Assembly: GCA_016302165.1 (NCBI GenBank)
Contig: JAEDOD010000027.1
Coordinates: 1 to 18,361, forward strand
Source: Sphaerochaetaceae bacterium
Lineage (GTDB): Bacteria; Spirochaetota; Spirochaetia; Sphaerochaetales; Sphaerochaetaceae
DNA: 18,361 bases
Direction of reading: 5' to 3'
Part shown: piece after piece, positions 1 through 7,384 of the stretch
Layout: every line of letters begins with the position of its first letter
How positions within the stretch are numbered: position 1 is the first letter of the stretch
Position numbers and translations under genes: made by a program
Notes under the pieces: generated by a model
What the model was told of the DNA's origin: nothing
Databases searched by the model: none
What the model saw: the letters and a program-made list of their open reading frames with translations, nothing else

Positions 1-1021
1 TTGTTGTGGAGGAGTCGGAGTATACGACGCCAAGACCCAGCTTGTATGTAGGAGCTGCTGCCTCCTCAACCTCTGGAGCAGCGTTCTTGGCTGCCTTTGC
101 AATCACGCTCTGGAAGCCAGGGATGCTGATGGAGCAGGAAGCGAAGAGTGTCTCGTCAGCTGTGACCACATAGCCTGGATGTGGCTCGTTCTCGCCTCTG
201 ACCCTTGTAGGAAGGGCGAGGACCTCGTCAGCTGTCTTTCCCTCGCAGTAGTCCTCGAAGGCGCCTGCCTGCTGGAACCACTCGTTTGTTGCCTCGCTGT
301 ACTTGACCATGTTGTAGTCGTAGCCAAGCTCCTTCTTTGTTCCCTTGTATGTCACGCCCACGATCTCGCCGAAGTCGTCGACCTCATGGCTTGGCTGGAT
401 TGCGTCTGTCACGCATGCAAGGATCTTTCCCTCGCCGTCGACTGCTGCGGCTGCGAACTCAACGTACATCTTGATTGCACCGTTCTTTCCGTCAGCAGGT
501 GCTGTGGAGTCCTCTGCTGTGCTGTTGCATGCAACGCCCAGAGTGAAGCCGTCTGCCTGGAAGGACTGTGCATATGGATCCTCCGCAGCCTTCTTGACTG
601 CCTCCATGAACTCTGTGACTGTGATGGAGCAGGATGCGAAGAGTGTCTCGTCTGCTGTGACCACGTAGCCTGGATGTGGCTCGTCCTCTCCCCTGACCCT
701 TGTCGGAAGCGCTGCAACCTCCTCGCCTGTCTTTCCGATGACGTAGGAAGCGAATGCGTCAGCCTGCTGGAACCACTCGTTTGTGGCCTCGCTGAACTTC
801 ACCATGTTGTAGTCGTAGCCCTTCTCGTACTTGCTGAGGAATGTTGCGTCCGGGTCGACTGCGTCGCCGTTCATCTTGTTCTGGGCAACGTCGATCCTGC
901 AGTCCACGATCTTTCCCTCTTCGTCAACCACGACTGCTGCAACTGTTGCGCTGTATGCTGCCTGTGTTGTTGTGGAGGAGTCGGAGTATACGACGCCAAG
1001 ACCCAGCTTGTATGTAGGAGC
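1..1021 (-). repeat. Intragenic repeat with 966-bp period, plus diverged half-unit repeats
   Basis: Bases 1-55 are identical to 967-1021, an offset of 966 nt or 322 codons, so the reading frame is kept. The unit holds two diverged domain copies. For example, the GCTGGAACCACTCGTTTGT block occurs near 770 and near 273, and the TAGCCTGGATGTGGCTCGT block near 667 and near 172. The third copy is cut by the window edge, so the total copy number is unknown. Confidence 0.9.
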
Positions 1022-1249
1022 CTTTGGTGCCTCTACGACAACTGCTGGTGTCTCAACGACAACTGCTGGTTCCTCTTCTGCTGCTGGAGCCTCTGTTACA
1101 GCTGGCTCCACCTTCTCTGGAACAACTTCAACTACTGGAGCTGGAGCTGGTTCTGCCTTTACGCCTGTTCTGATCTCTTCAGCAAGACCCTGGGCAGAAA
1201 CAGAGAAACAGATGAACAGAGCCATTGCAATGACAATAAACTTCTTCAT
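1..1249 (-). CDS. Secreted/periplasmic repeat protein, 3' end outside window
   Basis: An open frame runs from ATG at 1249 through the left edge, giving 416 residues with no stop. GGGAG lies 7 nt before the ATG. Residues 1-19 form a signal peptide (MKKF, hydrophobic core, SVSA then QG), so the product is exported. Residues 33-76 are a Pro/Ala/Glu/Val linker. Two related domains follow (about 79-226 and 235-389) and a third copy begins at 401. Each carries YxLGLGVV/FTLGVA, a DxEGKI strand, GYDYNMVK, TNEWFQQA, GKTxxEVxALPTR and DETLFASCSI followed by a helix. Codon choice is strongly C-ending (GAC, TAC, AAC, ATC), which suggests high expression. I recall similar uncharacterised repeat proteins in gut anaerobes. 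The GKI strand plus the SCS-helix end faintly resembles FMN-binding domains, but the SGAT flavinylation motif is absent. No function is assigned. Confidence 0.85.
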   Translation of the reverse strand, partial: MKKFIVIAMALFICFSVSAQGLAEEIRTGVKAEPAPAPVVEVVPEKVEPAVTEAPAAEEEPAVVVETPAVVVEAPKAPTYKLGLGVVYSDSSTTTQAAYSATVAAVVVDEEGKIVDCRIDVAQNKMNGDAVDPDATFLSKYEKGYDYNMVKFSEATNEWFQQADAFASYVIGKTGEEVAALPTRVRGEDEPHPGYVVTADETLFASCSITVTEFMEAVKKAAEDPYAQSFQADGFTLGVACNSTAEDSTAPADGKNGAIKMYVEFAAAAVDGEGKILACVTDAIQPSHEVDDFGEIVGVTYKGTKKELGYDYNMVKYSEATNEWFQQAGAFEDYCEGKTADEVLALPTRVRGENEPHPGYVVTADETLFASCSISIPGFQSVIAKAAKNAAPEVEEAAAPTYKLGLGVVYSDSSTT

Positions 1250-1393
1250 TATTGAATCTCCCAATTTTTGATACCGAGTAATGTGAGTATTAAACCTATC
1301 CATTATTCAACCATTTTTCATAAGGCATAGTCAATAAATTACTATCGATAAAAGGTCTTCAGATAAATTTTAATTTCTGCTCTCCCCTCTCTT

Positions 1394-1421
1394 CTTGCCC
1401 TATCCCCATGAATGTGATAAT
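1394..1421 (+). promoter_or_regulatory. Candidate promoter P1 of the pyr operon (extended -10)
   Basis: GATAAT at 1416-1421 matches the -10 consensus at 5 of 6 positions and is preceded by TG at 1413-1414, an extended -10. CTTGCC or TTGCCC at 1394-1400 is a poor -35 with a 15-16 nt spacer. Transcription would start near 1428 in a C-rich stretch, giving a leader of about 95 nt that includes the hairpin at 1476-1495. Confidence 0.4.
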
Positions 1422-1432
1422 TTATCCCCGAT

Positions 1433-1462
1433 ATGACAAGAAAACTTAAGAGAGCATATAGA
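1433..1462 (+). promoter_or_regulatory. Alternative candidate promoter P2 of the pyr operon
   Basis: ATGACA at 1433-1438 matches the -35 consensus at 5 of 6 positions. TATAGA at 1457-1462 is a weaker -10 with an 18-nt spacer. Transcription would begin near 1469, only a few bases before the terminator stem. Only one of P1 and P2 may be real. Confidence 0.25.
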
Positions 1463-1475
1463 TAGATACTGAAAG

Positions 1476-1501
1476 AATACCGGGTCACCGGTATTTTTTT
1501 T
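1476..1501 (+). terminator. Intrinsic terminator in the pyrBI leader, probable attenuator
   Basis: AATACCGG (1476-1483) and CCGGTATT (1488-1495) form a perfect 8-bp stem with a GTCA loop, followed by eight T at 1494-1501. It lies 8 nt before the pyrBI Shine-Dalgarno. The gene upstream is on the other strand, so the only transcript this element can stop is the pyr operon's own. That points to transcription attenuation, common for pyrimidine operons. I found no convincing leader peptide, PyrR-binding loop or antiterminator, so the sensing mechanism is open. Confidence 0.75.
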
Positions 1502-1523
1502 GTGTTTTAGGAGGAAATTTGCG

Positions 1524-3098
1524 ATGAATCGGTTCAAGGGAAGAAGTCTATGCGTAATCGATGATTTCTCAAAGGAAGAAAGACTCTACCTCTTTCGTAA
1601 GGTCAGGGAGCTGAAGAAGGCCATCAAGGATGGAGACGACGAGAAGCGGGACAGCTTCCGCATCAACGATCCTGACTTCGGCATCTACGAGGTCTTTCTT
1701 GAAGACAGCACAAGAACCAAGGAAAGCTTCAGAAATGCTGCAGAGTTTCACCATGCAAAGCTTACAGAGATGAGCACAGACAACTCATCCTTCAACAAGG
1801 GAGAAAGCTATAGCGACACCTTCAACACCCTCTGTGGATACAACAACCGCATCTTCATCATCAGAAGTAAGGTTGAAGGGGTTACCAGACACCTGCAGGA
1901 GGAATGTGCAAGGTACGCAGAAAGAAATGGCCTGGGCTTCACTCCAGTGTTTATCAATGCAGGAGACGGAAAGCATGAGCACCCTACCCAGGAGCTTCTT
2001 GACGAATACTCCTTCCTTGAAGATAACGACTGGAACACAGATTACCTCCATATAGCCCTGGTGGGCGACCTGTTCCATGGCCGCACTGTCCACAGCAAGG
2101 CAGATGGCCTTACTCTCTGGTCAAAGGTAAAGGTTGACCTTATCGCTCCAGAGGAGCTGGCAATGCCGGAAGCCTATATTACAAAGATGAAGGAGAACGG
2201 CTTCGATGTCACCGAATATCCTTCCATCAGCGAGTATCTAAAGAACGGAGACGTGGCAAACAAGTGGTACTTCACCCGTCCTCAGCTAGAGAGAATGGGT
2301 GAGAAGATTCTCCAGAAGCAGGATGAGCTGAGAAAGAGCATCACCTTCCGCGAAGAGTTCATGTCTCTCCTTCCTGAAAACACAAAGTTCTATCATCCGC
2401 TTCCACGGCACAAGGTCCATCCTACAATCCCCACATTCCTGGATGAGACACCTCTCAACGGCTGGGAGAAGCAGTCAATCAACGGCATGTACACCAGAAT
2501 CGTCCTTCTTGGCCTGGTGGCAGGAAAAATCGGGGACGACTTCGTTGAAGAGGAAAGACCAGAGAGGAAAAATGAAGAGGAATGGATTGTGGAGGTTACT
2601 CCAGAGAACAAGAAGACCAGGGAAGTGTCTGAAGGAGTTAACCCCATCAGAAATGGAATCGTCATTGACCATATTCTCAAGGGAGAGTTGCCTGAAGATA
2701 TCCGCCGCCATATGATCCTCATGCGCCGTGTCATGGGCCTTGATGGATACAAGGGCGGAGAATGGGTCAGCCAGAGCAAGGACGGAAAGTACAAGGGAAT
2801 CATCTTCCGTGTGGGACACTTCGATCTCTCAAAAAAGGAGATCAAGAGACTTGCCGCCGCAGCCCCAGGCTGCACCCTCAACATCATCGAGGACGGGGAA
2901 GTGAAACGGAAGTACAGAACCCATATGCCTCCAAGAATCTACAACTTCAGCGACCTGATGTGCACTAATGAGGCATGTATCTCAAACGAGAGCCAGAGCG
3001 AGCACGTAGGCGCAATGTTCTACCGCACTCCAGACAACAGATACAAGTGTGCATACTGCGGCCGCGTCCATACATTTAAGGAAATATTCAAGCATTAA
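1524..3098 (+). CDS. pyrBI: Aspartate carbamoyltransferase, catalytic and regulatory chains fused (PyrBI)
   Basis: This 524-residue protein joins carbamoyl phosphate and aspartate to make N-carbamoyl-aspartate, the committed step of pyrimidine synthesis. The catalytic part (about 1-330) shows EDSTRTKESF (61-70, carbamoyl-phosphate loop), SSFNKGES (mobile loop lysine near 92), HPTQELLD (from 153) and HPLPR (291-295). The C-terminal part (about 370-524) is PyrI-like, with a nucleotide-binding region starting GIVIDHI (from 378) and a zinc site C480-x4-C485-x23-C509-x2-C512, the spacing of E. coli PyrI. Fusion is known in Thermotoga and some spirochaetes and suggests allosteric control by nucleotides. 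ATG 1524 is chosen because AGGAGG (1509-1514) sits 9 nt upstream; a TTG at 1500 would place the start inside the terminator. First gene of the operon, 11 nt before pyrE. Confidence 0.96.
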   Translation: MNRFKGRSLCVIDDFSKEERLYLFRKVRELKKAIKDGDDEKRDSFRINDPDFGIYEVFLEDSTRTKESFRNAAEFHHAKLTEMSTDNSSFNKGESYSDTFNTLCGYNNRIFIIRSKVEGVTRHLQEECARYAERNGLGFTPVFINAGDGKHEHPTQELLDEYSFLEDNDWNTDYLHIALVGDLFHGRTVHSKADGLTLWSKVKVDLIAPEELAMPEAYITKMKENGFDVTEYPSISEYLKNGDVANKWYFTRPQLERMGEKILQKQDELRKSITFREEFMSLLPENTKFYHPLPRHKVHPTIPTFLDETPLNGWEKQSINGMYTRIVLLGLVAGKIGDDFVEEERPERKNEEEWIVEVTPENKKTREVSEGVNPIRNGIVIDHILKGELPEDIRRHMILMRRVMGLDGYKGGEWVSQSKDGKYKGIIFRVGHFDLSKKEIKRLAAAAPGCTLNIIEDGEVKRKYRTHMPPRIYNFSDLMCTNEACISNESQSEHVGAMFYRTPDNRYKCAYCGRVHTFKEIFKH

Positions 3099-3109
3099 GG
3101 AGATAAACC

Positions 3110-3793
3110 ATGGAAAAGACATCATATTCTGAAAAGATTGCAAGAAAAGCCCTTGAAATGGGAGCCATCAGACTCAGTCCCCAGAAGCCCTTCTGCTGGG
3201 CCAGCGGATACTATATGCCTATCTATAATGACAACAGGACTCTTCTTGGTGACCCTTCAGCAAGAAAGATGATAGCTTCCGCCTTCAGCGAAATGCTTTC
3301 ATCCATCTCCTTCGATCCAGATAACATTGCAGGAACCAGCACAGCAGGAATTCCCCATGCAACAACTCTTGCAGACATGATCGGTAAGCCTCTTACCTAC
3401 ATCCGCAGTTCAGGAAAGGACCATGGCCTGAAGAACCAGATCGAGGGCCTTGGAAGAGCCAAGGGATATGAAGGAAAGAAGGTTCTCCTTATTGAAGACC
3501 TTATCAGCACAGGAATGTCATCCATCAAGGCTGTGAAGGCAATCCAGGAAGCTGATGGCCTTGTACCATACTGCTTTGCCATCTTCACCTATGGCACCAA
3601 GGAAGGAAAGGACGCCTTCGCTTCCCTTTCCCCTATATGCACTCCCCTGACAATCCTTGACTACGATTATGTAATCGAAATTGCTGAAGACACAGGATAT
3701 ATCAGACCAGAGGAGAAGGACATGCTTCTCGAGTGGTCTTCTTCTCCTTTCACCTGGGGAGAGAAGCACGGCTGGAAGAAGGAGGAGAGATGA
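3110..3793 (+). CDS. pyrE: Orotate phosphoribosyltransferase
   Basis: The 227-residue protein transfers ribose phosphate from PRPP to orotate, giving OMP. The PRPP-binding signature is LLIEDLISTGMSS (126-138). The N-terminal FCWASGYYMPIYND stretch fits the orotate/PRPP pocket of PyrE, and IRSSGKDHGLKNQIEG (98-113) matches the flexible catalytic loop with its Lys and His. AAGGAG at 3097-3102 overlaps the pyrBI stop and lies 7 nt before the ATG. The end overlaps the start of pyrF, so the two are probably translationally coupled. Length and motifs are normal for a free-standing PyrE. Confidence 0.96.
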   Translation: MEKTSYSEKIARKALEMGAIRLSPQKPFCWASGYYMPIYNDNRTLLGDPSARKMIASAFSEMLSSISFDPDNIAGTSTAGIPHATTLADMIGKPLTYIRSSGKDHGLKNQIEGLGRAKGYEGKKVLLIEDLISTGMSSIKAVKAIQEADGLVPYCFAIFTYGTKEGKDAFASLSPICTPLTILDYDYVIEIAEDTGYIRPEEKDMLLEWSSSPFTWGEKHGWKKEER

Positions 3794-4656
3794 TGGACTA
3801 CCGGGATCTTCTGGAAAAAAGCGCAAAGGAATGCGGTAACTGCGGCTGCATGGGAATCGATCCAAATTTCTCCGCCCTTCCGATGGGAGTGGGAGTGGAG
3901 GAATACTTCACAACTCTTCTCTCAGCCATGAAGGAAAGAGGAATCAATGTGGCCGCCTTCAAGCCAAACATCGGGTATTTTTCAAGACTGGACTCACCGT
4001 TGGAAGGAGACTTCAGAGGCTCCCTTGCCCTGGCATCCATCGTGAAATCTCTTCCATCCTCTCCCTTCATCCTGGACTCAAAGCGTGGAGACATTGCCAC
4101 AAGTAGCGCAAACTACGCCTATGAAGCATACAGATGCTGGCACGCTGATGCTGTTACAGTCTCTCCATACATGGGACATGACTCTGTGTCTCCCTTCGCC
4201 CTCTCCCTGGGAGAGGAATCCAAGGAAAAGGGAATCTACATCCTTGACCGTACCAGCAACCCTGGAGGAAAGGACCTGCAGAATAGAGTTATGGATGACA
4301 CAAAGCCTCTCTACATGACAGTAGCGGAGAAGATTGTAGAGTGGAACAAGGAATACAGCAGTGGAATCGGAGCTGTAGTCGGTGCCACAAACTTGAAGGA
4401 ATTTGAGGATCTTGCCTCCTATTATGCCATCCACTCCATTCCTATGCTTATTCCAGGAGTAGGAAGCCAGGGAGGAAGCGCAGAAGAAGTGATTTCAATC
4501 ATGAAGAAGGTGGGATATCCATTATTCCTTGCCAGAATCAACTCATCTTCAGCCCTAACCCATCCCTGGGCCAAGAAGAAGGAGAAGGCACCAGAAAACT
4601 GGAAGGAAGTATGCCTGAGGAATATCGAAGAGTTCGGAAAGGAATGCGCAATATGA
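3793..4656 (+). CDS. pyrF: Orotidine 5'-phosphate decarboxylase (long, type 2)
   Basis: The 287-residue enzyme converts OMP to UMP, the last step of the pathway. The signature ILDSKRGDIATS holds the catalytic Lys/Asp set (DSKRGDI, 95-101). MGIDPN (20-25), FKPNIGYF (57-64), VTVSPYMGHDS (121-131) and the phosphate-binding IPGVGSQGG (220-228) complete the TIM barrel. The length and the SANYAYEAY helix after the motif place it in the longer type 2 family rather than the short E. coli type. Two adjacent ATGs are possible (3790 and 3793); 3793 is preferred because AGGAGG lies about 7 nt before it, while 3790 would leave about 4 nt. It overlaps the pyrE stop, and its own stop overlaps the next start (ATGA, 4653-4656). 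Confidence 0.95.
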   Translation: MDYRDLLEKSAKECGNCGCMGIDPNFSALPMGVGVEEYFTTLLSAMKERGINVAAFKPNIGYFSRLDSPLEGDFRGSLALASIVKSLPSSPFILDSKRGDIATSSANYAYEAYRCWHADAVTVSPYMGHDSVSPFALSLGEESKEKGIYILDRTSNPGGKDLQNRVMDDTKPLYMTVAEKIVEWNKEYSSGIGAVVGATNLKEFEDLASYYAIHSIPMLIPGVGSQGGSAEEVISIMKKVGYPLFLARINSSSALTHPWAKKKEKAPENWKEVCLRNIEEFGKECAI

Positions 4657-6356
4657 AGAAATCCTTCCCCATGGGACACAAGGAGAGGAAGATCCACCTC
4701 TCCTCTGTCAGCGGAGTCGCAACCACAAAGCCGGAACTGATCGATTGGTTTGACCGTTATGTTCCTTCCCTTGAAATATTCACCACCAAAAGCTTCCAGG
4801 TGAAGCCTAACAGCGGCAATAGGGAGCCAGTGATATGCGAGACAGAAAGCGGAAACCTTGGAAACTCTGTAGGCCTCAGGAACCCTGGACTGGAGAAATC
4901 CCTTCCTCCCCTTGTGACTCTAAGGGAGAAAGGCTTCTCCAAATGGCTCAACGTCTCCCTTTCAGCAGACAACCCTGAAGACTTCATCACTCTCATCAAG
5001 GCTTTCGACCCAGTTGCAGATAGCGTGGAGCTGAACTTCTCCTGCCCTCATGCAAAGAAGGGCTTTGGAGCGTCCATCGGCTCCGACAAAGCTATAGCCA
5101 CAGAATATGTAAGGAAAATCCATGAGGCAACAAAAGACAGGTCCTCACTTCTTTTCATCAAGCTTACTCCAAATGTGGATAACATCGGAGAAATAGCAAA
5201 GGCTGTAGTCGAGTGTGGAGCAGATGGAATCAGCGCCATCAATACCGTGGGACCAATTGTACACATGGACAGGGTCAGCAACACTCCAATTCTTCAGAAT
5301 GCCCTTGGGGGCAAAGGTGGCATGAGCGGACGCTGGGTCCACCAGAGAGCCATTGAATGCATCAGGGAAATAAGACAAAGCGTAGGGGATGAGGTCCCTA
5401 TCATGGGTATGGGAGGCGTATGGAGCGCAGAGGATGCAGCAGCCTTGGTGGAAGCAGGAGCAGACACAGTGGGAATCGGCAGCGTCCTCTCACATATCAG
5501 GCAGCCCCAGTGGCCCCTCTTCTTCTCTCTCCTGAAGGAGGAAGGGGAAAAGAAGCTTAATGGCGAAACAATAGAAGGAAAAGCTTCAGATCTTGTATCT
5601 GAAAAAAGGCAGATGGAATACTCACGCTTCCGGGTTGAGGAAAAGAAATTCCACTCTCCAGACACTGTCCTCATTACTCTTGACGGTGACCTGAAAGATT
5701 TCAAGGCTGGAGAATTTGTATTTCTCTGGATTCCAGGTGTGGGGGAAAAGCCTTTCAGCGTAGCCCTTCCTTCTCCTCTTACATTCATCATCAAGAAAAG
5801 AGGAATCTTCACTTCCTACATCATTGATTCTCTTAATGTGGGAGATGAAATCTACCTTAGAGGCCCCTATGGTGCCTTGGTTGATGTGATTGAGGCGAAG
5901 AAGGCCCTGGTCATTTCCGGAGGAACAGGAGAGGCCGTGGCCTATCCTTTGGCCCAGGAGCTTTCCAGAAAGGGAATTGAAATGAAGTTCCTCTCAGGAA
6001 CCAGCGAAGAAGGAGGAAGAGGAATCCTGGAAAAGGAGCTCTCTGAATATGGAGAGTACAGATGTGTCAGCGATGACGGAAAACCAGGAAGGGTCCTGGA
6101 CCTTCTTCCCTCCTATGTGGAAAAGATAGGAAGAGAGGAATCCTACTACCTTATCGGACCAGAAATCTTCATGAAGATAGCGTCCAGGAAGCTTGAAGAA
6201 ATGGGCATTGACAGCAGCCGCATCATCCTTTCCATGGAAAGAAATACCATGTGTGGAGTGGGGCTCTGCGGTGAGTGCTCCTGCGGCGGAAGACTATCCT
6301 GCCAGTGGGGAACCTTCATGAGCCTATCATTCCTTAAAGAGGAGGGAGCTCTGTGA
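4653..6356 (+). CDS. pyrDK: Fused dihydroorotate dehydrogenase (class 1B PyrD) and electron-transfer subunit PyrK
   Basis: This 567-residue chain oxidises dihydroorotate to orotate. Residues about 10-305 are a class 1 FMN dehydrogenase barrel: SGVATTKP near the N-terminus, NFSCPH with the catalytic Cys131, FIKLTPN, the KGGMSGR loop and MGMGGVWSAEDAA followed by VGIGS for FMN phosphate. Residues about 320-567 are a PyrK-type FAD/[2Fe-2S] domain: KPFSVA in the FAD site, LRGPYG, ISGGTGEA in the NAD site, and the cluster Cys534, Cys539, Cys542 (or 544) and Cys550. Together they should pass electrons to NAD+, suiting an anaerobe. PyrD and PyrK are normally separate proteins. ATG 4653 is chosen for the ATGA overlap with pyrF and AAAGGA 9 nt upstream. 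KPFS for RPxS and GGTGE for the usual GGGxG are deviations. Confidence 0.93.
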   Translation: MKKSFPMGHKERKIHLSSVSGVATTKPELIDWFDRYVPSLEIFTTKSFQVKPNSGNREPVICETESGNLGNSVGLRNPGLEKSLPPLVTLREKGFSKWLNVSLSADNPEDFITLIKAFDPVADSVELNFSCPHAKKGFGASIGSDKAIATEYVRKIHEATKDRSSLLFIKLTPNVDNIGEIAKAVVECGADGISAINTVGPIVHMDRVSNTPILQNALGGKGGMSGRWVHQRAIECIREIRQSVGDEVPIMGMGGVWSAEDAAALVEAGADTVGIGSVLSHIRQPQWPLFFSLLKEEGEKKLNGETIEGKASDLVSEKRQMEYSRFRVEEKKFHSPDTVLITLDGDLKDFKAGEFVFLWIPGVGEKPFSVALPSPLTFIIKKRGIFTSYIIDSLNVGDEIYLRGPYGALVDVIEAKKALVISGGTGEAVAYPLAQELSRKGIEMKFLSGTSEEGGRGILEKELSEYGEYRCVSDDGKPGRVLDLLPSYVEKIGREESYYLIGPEIFMKIASRKLEEMGIDSSRIILSMERNTMCGVGLCGECSCGGRLSCQWGTFMSLSFLKEEGAL

Positions 6357-7384
6357 TAGATCCCCATGTTCACCTTCGGGACTGGAATGAAAGCAACAAG
6401 GAGACCATACTCCATGGCCTGGAGACAGCCTGGGAGTGTGGCATCGATGTACTTTTCGATATGCCTAACACTTCCCCTGCCCTGACAGGAAGGGAAAGTG
6501 TGCTCAGGCGAATCGAAGACGGAAGAAAAGCCACAGAAGAACTCCTTAGAAAAGGAAAGAAAGTGGAGTACCACATATATCTGGGCCTTACTTCAGAAGT
6601 AAATCAGATTAAGGAGATGGTAGACCTTTACAATGAACTCTTTCCTTCTGTCATAGGCCTTAAGCTCTTTGCTTCCCACTCCACAGGAAACATGGGAATC
6701 ATTGGGGAGGAAGACCAGAAAAAGGTATGGTCCACCCTATCCTCCCTAAACTACAGAGGTGTAGTTGCTGTCCACTCGGAAAAGACCAGCTATTTCACCT
6801 CTGCCCCTTCCCACTATGCCTCCAGGCCTCGGGAAAGCGAAATCGAAAGCGTCAGGGACCAGATAAGGTTCGCAACAGATTCTAGCTTCAAGGGAACACT
6901 CCATATAGCACACATCTCCACTTCTGGAGCCTTGAGCCTTGTAAAGGAGGCAAAGGAGAAAGGTGAAATCATGATAACCGCCGGGGCCACAGCCCACCAT
7001 GCCCTTCTCAACTATTCCTCTGAAAACCAGATACTGAGGATGAATCCACCTCTACGTAGCGAAGAGGATAGATTATCCATCTTCAATGGTCTCCTCACTG
7101 GTGACATCGACTGGATAGAAAGCGACCACGCTCCCCATACTCTCCAGGATAAAATGGAGGGAAAGTGTGGCATTCCAGGCTTCGAGGGGACACTCCTCCT
7201 CATTGAGGAGCTGAGACGAAAAGGCATTAAGGAGGAAAGGCTTTCTGCCCTTCTTTCCTCCAACATTTCTTCCGCCTTCGGCATTGAAGAAAGCAAGATG
7301 GGAGTTCCTGCAATTACTGAAGAAATGAAGAAAAAGGCAGCTTCTGCCTACCCCTTCTCCCCCTGGGCCTCTAGGAAGAGATAA
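6353..7384 (+). CDS. pyrC: Dihydroorotase, short form
   Basis: The 343-residue amidohydrolase cyclises carbamoyl-aspartate to dihydroorotate. Metal ligands are visible: HVH (His5, His7), Lys104 in IGLKLFASH as the likely carbamylated lysine, His141 in VAVHSE, His187 in HIAHIST and Asp258 in ESDHAPH. DMPNT (36-40) and RMNPPLRSEEDR (229-240) are substrate-side motifs of class I enzymes. The metal site starts almost at residue 1, so the N-terminal beta part of class I enzymes is missing and the length resembles class II. The start is GTG 6353, overlapping the pyrDK stop (GTGA), with GGAGGGAG (6341-6348) upstream. It is the last gene of the operon and overlaps the opposite-strand PlsY-like gene by 14 nt, leaving no room for a terminator between them. 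Confidence 0.93.
   Translation: MIDPHVHLRDWNESNKETILHGLETAWECGIDVLFDMPNTSPALTGRESVLRRIEDGRKATEELLRKGKKVEYHIYLGLTSEVNQIKEMVDLYNELFPSVIGLKLFASHSTGNMGIIGEEDQKKVWSTLSSLNYRGVVAVHSEKTSYFTSAPSHYASRPRESEIESVRDQIRFATDSSFKGTLHIAHISTSGALSLVKEAKEKGEIMITAGATAHHALLNYSSENQILRMNPPLRSEEDRLSIFNGLLTGDIDWIESDHAPHTLQDKMEGKCGIPGFEGTLLLIEELRRKGIKEERLSALLSSNISSAFGIEESKMGVPAITEEMKKKAASAYPFSPWASRKR

Noticed and set aside
179..1255. Plus-strand open frame of 358 codons, cysteine- and valine-rich
   Set aside because: It is antisense to the exported repeat protein, which has a signal peptide, a ribosome site and homologous domains. The Cys richness is an artefact of reading the C-ending and GCA/ACA codons in reverse.
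1302..1334. TTGACT and AATAAT boxes on the minus strand as a promoter for the repeat protein
   Set aside because: The spacer is 21 nt, too long for a standard promoter, and no better pair was found.
1408..1449. A second short leader frame starting at 1408
   Set aside because: Its start lies upstream of the predicted P1 transcription start and lacks a ribosome site.
1433..1465. Possible ten-codon leader peptide ahead of the attenuator
   Set aside because: No Shine-Dalgarno precedes the ATG, it overlaps the candidate P2 -35, and it contains no informative codon run.
2393..2887. Minus-strand open frame of 164 codons within pyrBI
   Set aside because: It is a shadow of the fused PyrB-PyrI frame, which keeps the zinc-site spacing and catalytic motifs.
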